DNA of 5,765 nucleotides from Candidatus Adiutrix sp. (GTDB lineage: Bacteria > Desulfobacterota > Desulfarculia > Adiutricales > Adiutricaceae), in assembly GCA_031283395.1 (NCBI GenBank), contig JAITBV010000051.1:1-5765 (forward strand). The letters are read 5' to 3'. Shown here piece by piece: positions 4,876 to 5,765 of this stretch. The notes under the pieces are model-generated. The model ran no database searches. It was not told the DNA's origin and saw nothing but the letters and a program-made list of their open reading frames with translations. Position 1 is the first letter of the stretch. Each line of letters begins with the position of its first letter. The translations under genes and the position numbers were made by a program.

Positions 4876-5765
4876 ATGAGCGAGACCTTGCTGGAAAAAA
4901 TCGAGGAAGCCCGGAGCCGGGCCCTGGCCGCGTTTCAGGCGGCCGGGTCGGCTTCGGGATTGGAGGCGGCCCGCATCGAGTTTCTGGGCGTCAAGGGCCG
5001 TTTCGCCGAGCTGATGAAGGCCCTGGGGACCCTGGACAAAGAGGAAAGGCCCCGGGCCGGCGCGGCGGCCAACCAGGCCCGGGGGGAGGCCGCGGCGGCT
5101 TTCGAGGCGGCCCGGGCCGCCCTGGAGAACGCGTCCTCCAAGGCCCAGTGGCTGGATGTGACCCTGCCCGGCCGCCGGCCCAGAGAGGGGCACCGGCATA
5201 TCATCAGCCGCACGGCCGCGGAGATCTGCGACATCTTCGGCCGCCTGGGCTTCAGCCTGGTCGAGGGCCCGGAGGTGGAGACCGACTATTACAATTTCGA
5301 GGCCCTGAATTTCCCCCCCGACCACCCGGCCCGGGATATGCAGGACACCCTCTTCGTTTCCGCCGACCTGCTGTTGCGCACCCACACCTCGCCCATGCAG
5401 GTCCGGACCATGGAAAAGACCCCGCCCCCGGTCTGGGTGGTGGTGCCCGGCAAGACCTACCGCCGGGATTCGGATGTCAGCCATTCGCCCATGTTCCACC
5501 AGGTGGAGGGCCTGGCCGTGGACCAGGGCCTGACCTTCGGCGACCTCAAGGGCGTCCTGACCGCCTTTGCCACCGCCATGTTCTCCCCGGACACCAGGAT
5601 CCGCCTCCGGCCCAGCTTCTTCCCCTTCACCGAGCCCTCGGCCGAGGTGGACATAGCCTGCGTCCTCTGCGGCGGCCGGGGCTGCCGGCTCTGCAAGGGC
5701 ACGGGCTGGCTGGAGATACTCGGCAGCGGCATGGTCGATCCGGCCGTTTACGGCTTCGTGGGCTA
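4876..5765 (+). CDS. pheS: Phenylalanyl-tRNA synthetase alpha subunit (3' end outside window)
   Basis: PheS is the catalytic subunit of the alpha2-beta2 class II synthetase that charges tRNA-Phe; its partner PheT would be expected downstream. About 296 residues are visible of a family length near 330-350. Residues 1-90 form an Ala/Glu-rich coiled-coil-like tRNA-binding arm. The catalytic core follows: RPREGHRHII (101-110), FSLVEGPEVETDYYNFEALN (126-145), LLRTHTSPMQVRTM (166-179), motif 2 around GKTYRRDSDVSHSPMFHQVE (192-211), and the Phe pocket SFFPFTEPSAEVD (247-259). Cys262, Cys265, Cys270 and Cys273 form a CxxC-x4-CxxC knuckle seen in many bacterial PheS proteins and absent from E. coli. 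GSGMVDP (283-289) leads into motif 3. The ATG has only a weak GAGCGAG upstream, yet MSETLLEKIEEAR is a typical start. The frame is intact to the window edge. Confidence 0.96.
   Translation, partial: MSETLLEKIEEARSRALAAFQAAGSASGLEAARIEFLGVKGRFAELMKALGTLDKEERPRAGAAANQARGEAAAAFEAARAALENASSKAQWLDVTLPGRRPREGHRHIISRTAAEICDIFGRLGFSLVEGPEVETDYYNFEALNFPPDHPARDMQDTLFVSADLLLRTHTSPMQVRTMEKTPPPVWVVVPGKTYRRDSDVSHSPMFHQVEGLAVDQGLTFGDLKGVLTAFATAMFSPDTRIRLRPSFFPFTEPSAEVDIACVLCGGRGCRLCKGTGWLEILGSGMVDPAVYGFVG

Noticed and set aside
4834..5499. A 221-codon antisense open frame opposite pheS
   Set aside because: It overlaps canonical PheS motifs on the other strand and has no recognisable domain.
1..5765. tRNA or rRNA genes, CRISPR arrays, insertion sequences, or an intact prophage around the repressor-like gene
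   Set aside because: No cloverleaf, spaced repeat array, transposase, integrase or phage structural gene is visible; the regulator is flanked by housekeeping genes.

Overview
The window is a GC-rich bacterial chromosome segment with strong G/C preference at third codon positions. All recognisable genes lie on the + strand. The presence of lnt (lipoprotein N-acylation) implies a diderm, Gram-negative cell. A hybrid sensor kinase, a PheS with a four-cysteine knuckle and the overall gene style suggest a Deltaproteobacteria/Desulfobacterota-like organism. That placement is inference; no gene here fixes the taxon.

Layout. (1) 1-459 is the 3' end of a two-component protein ending in a receiver domain, probably a hybrid histidine kinase. 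(2) 462-2078 is lnt, two bases after that stop and so probably translationally coupled. (3) 2079-2254 is a regulatory gap, strikingly AT-rich against its surroundings. It holds a small dyad, a GC-rich hairpin, a possible -10 element, a 37-bp near-perfect AT-rich palindrome, and a hairpin plus T7 tract just before a ribosome binding site. (4) 2255-3007 encodes an HTH_XRE / S24-fold repressor-like protein whose Ser-Lys autocleavage dyad appears lost (Ala and Asn at the two positions). (5) 3020-4795 carries trmD, rplS, rpmI and rplT, tightly packed, with a good sigma70-type promoter over the trmD stop codon that can drive rplS onward. (6) 4796-4875 is a short leader with a strong intrinsic terminator and competing pairings. 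(7) 4876-5765 is pheS, cut by the window end.

The downstream genes serve translation: tRNA m1G37 methylation (trmD), three large-subunit ribosomal proteins (L19, L35, L20) and phenylalanyl-tRNA charging (pheS). The order is unusual. It joins the end of the classic rpsP-rimM-trmD-rplS operon to the end of the classic infC-rpmI-rplT-pheST operon, with rpsP, rimM and infC absent at the expected places and a phage-repressor-like gene 12 bases ahead of trmD. The most interesting hypothesis is that this apparently non-cleavable S24-fold regulator controls itself and trmD through the palindrome, while rplS-rpmI-rplT-pheS has its own promoter and a terminator-type switch before pheS. The gene identities are secure; the regulatory model is inference.
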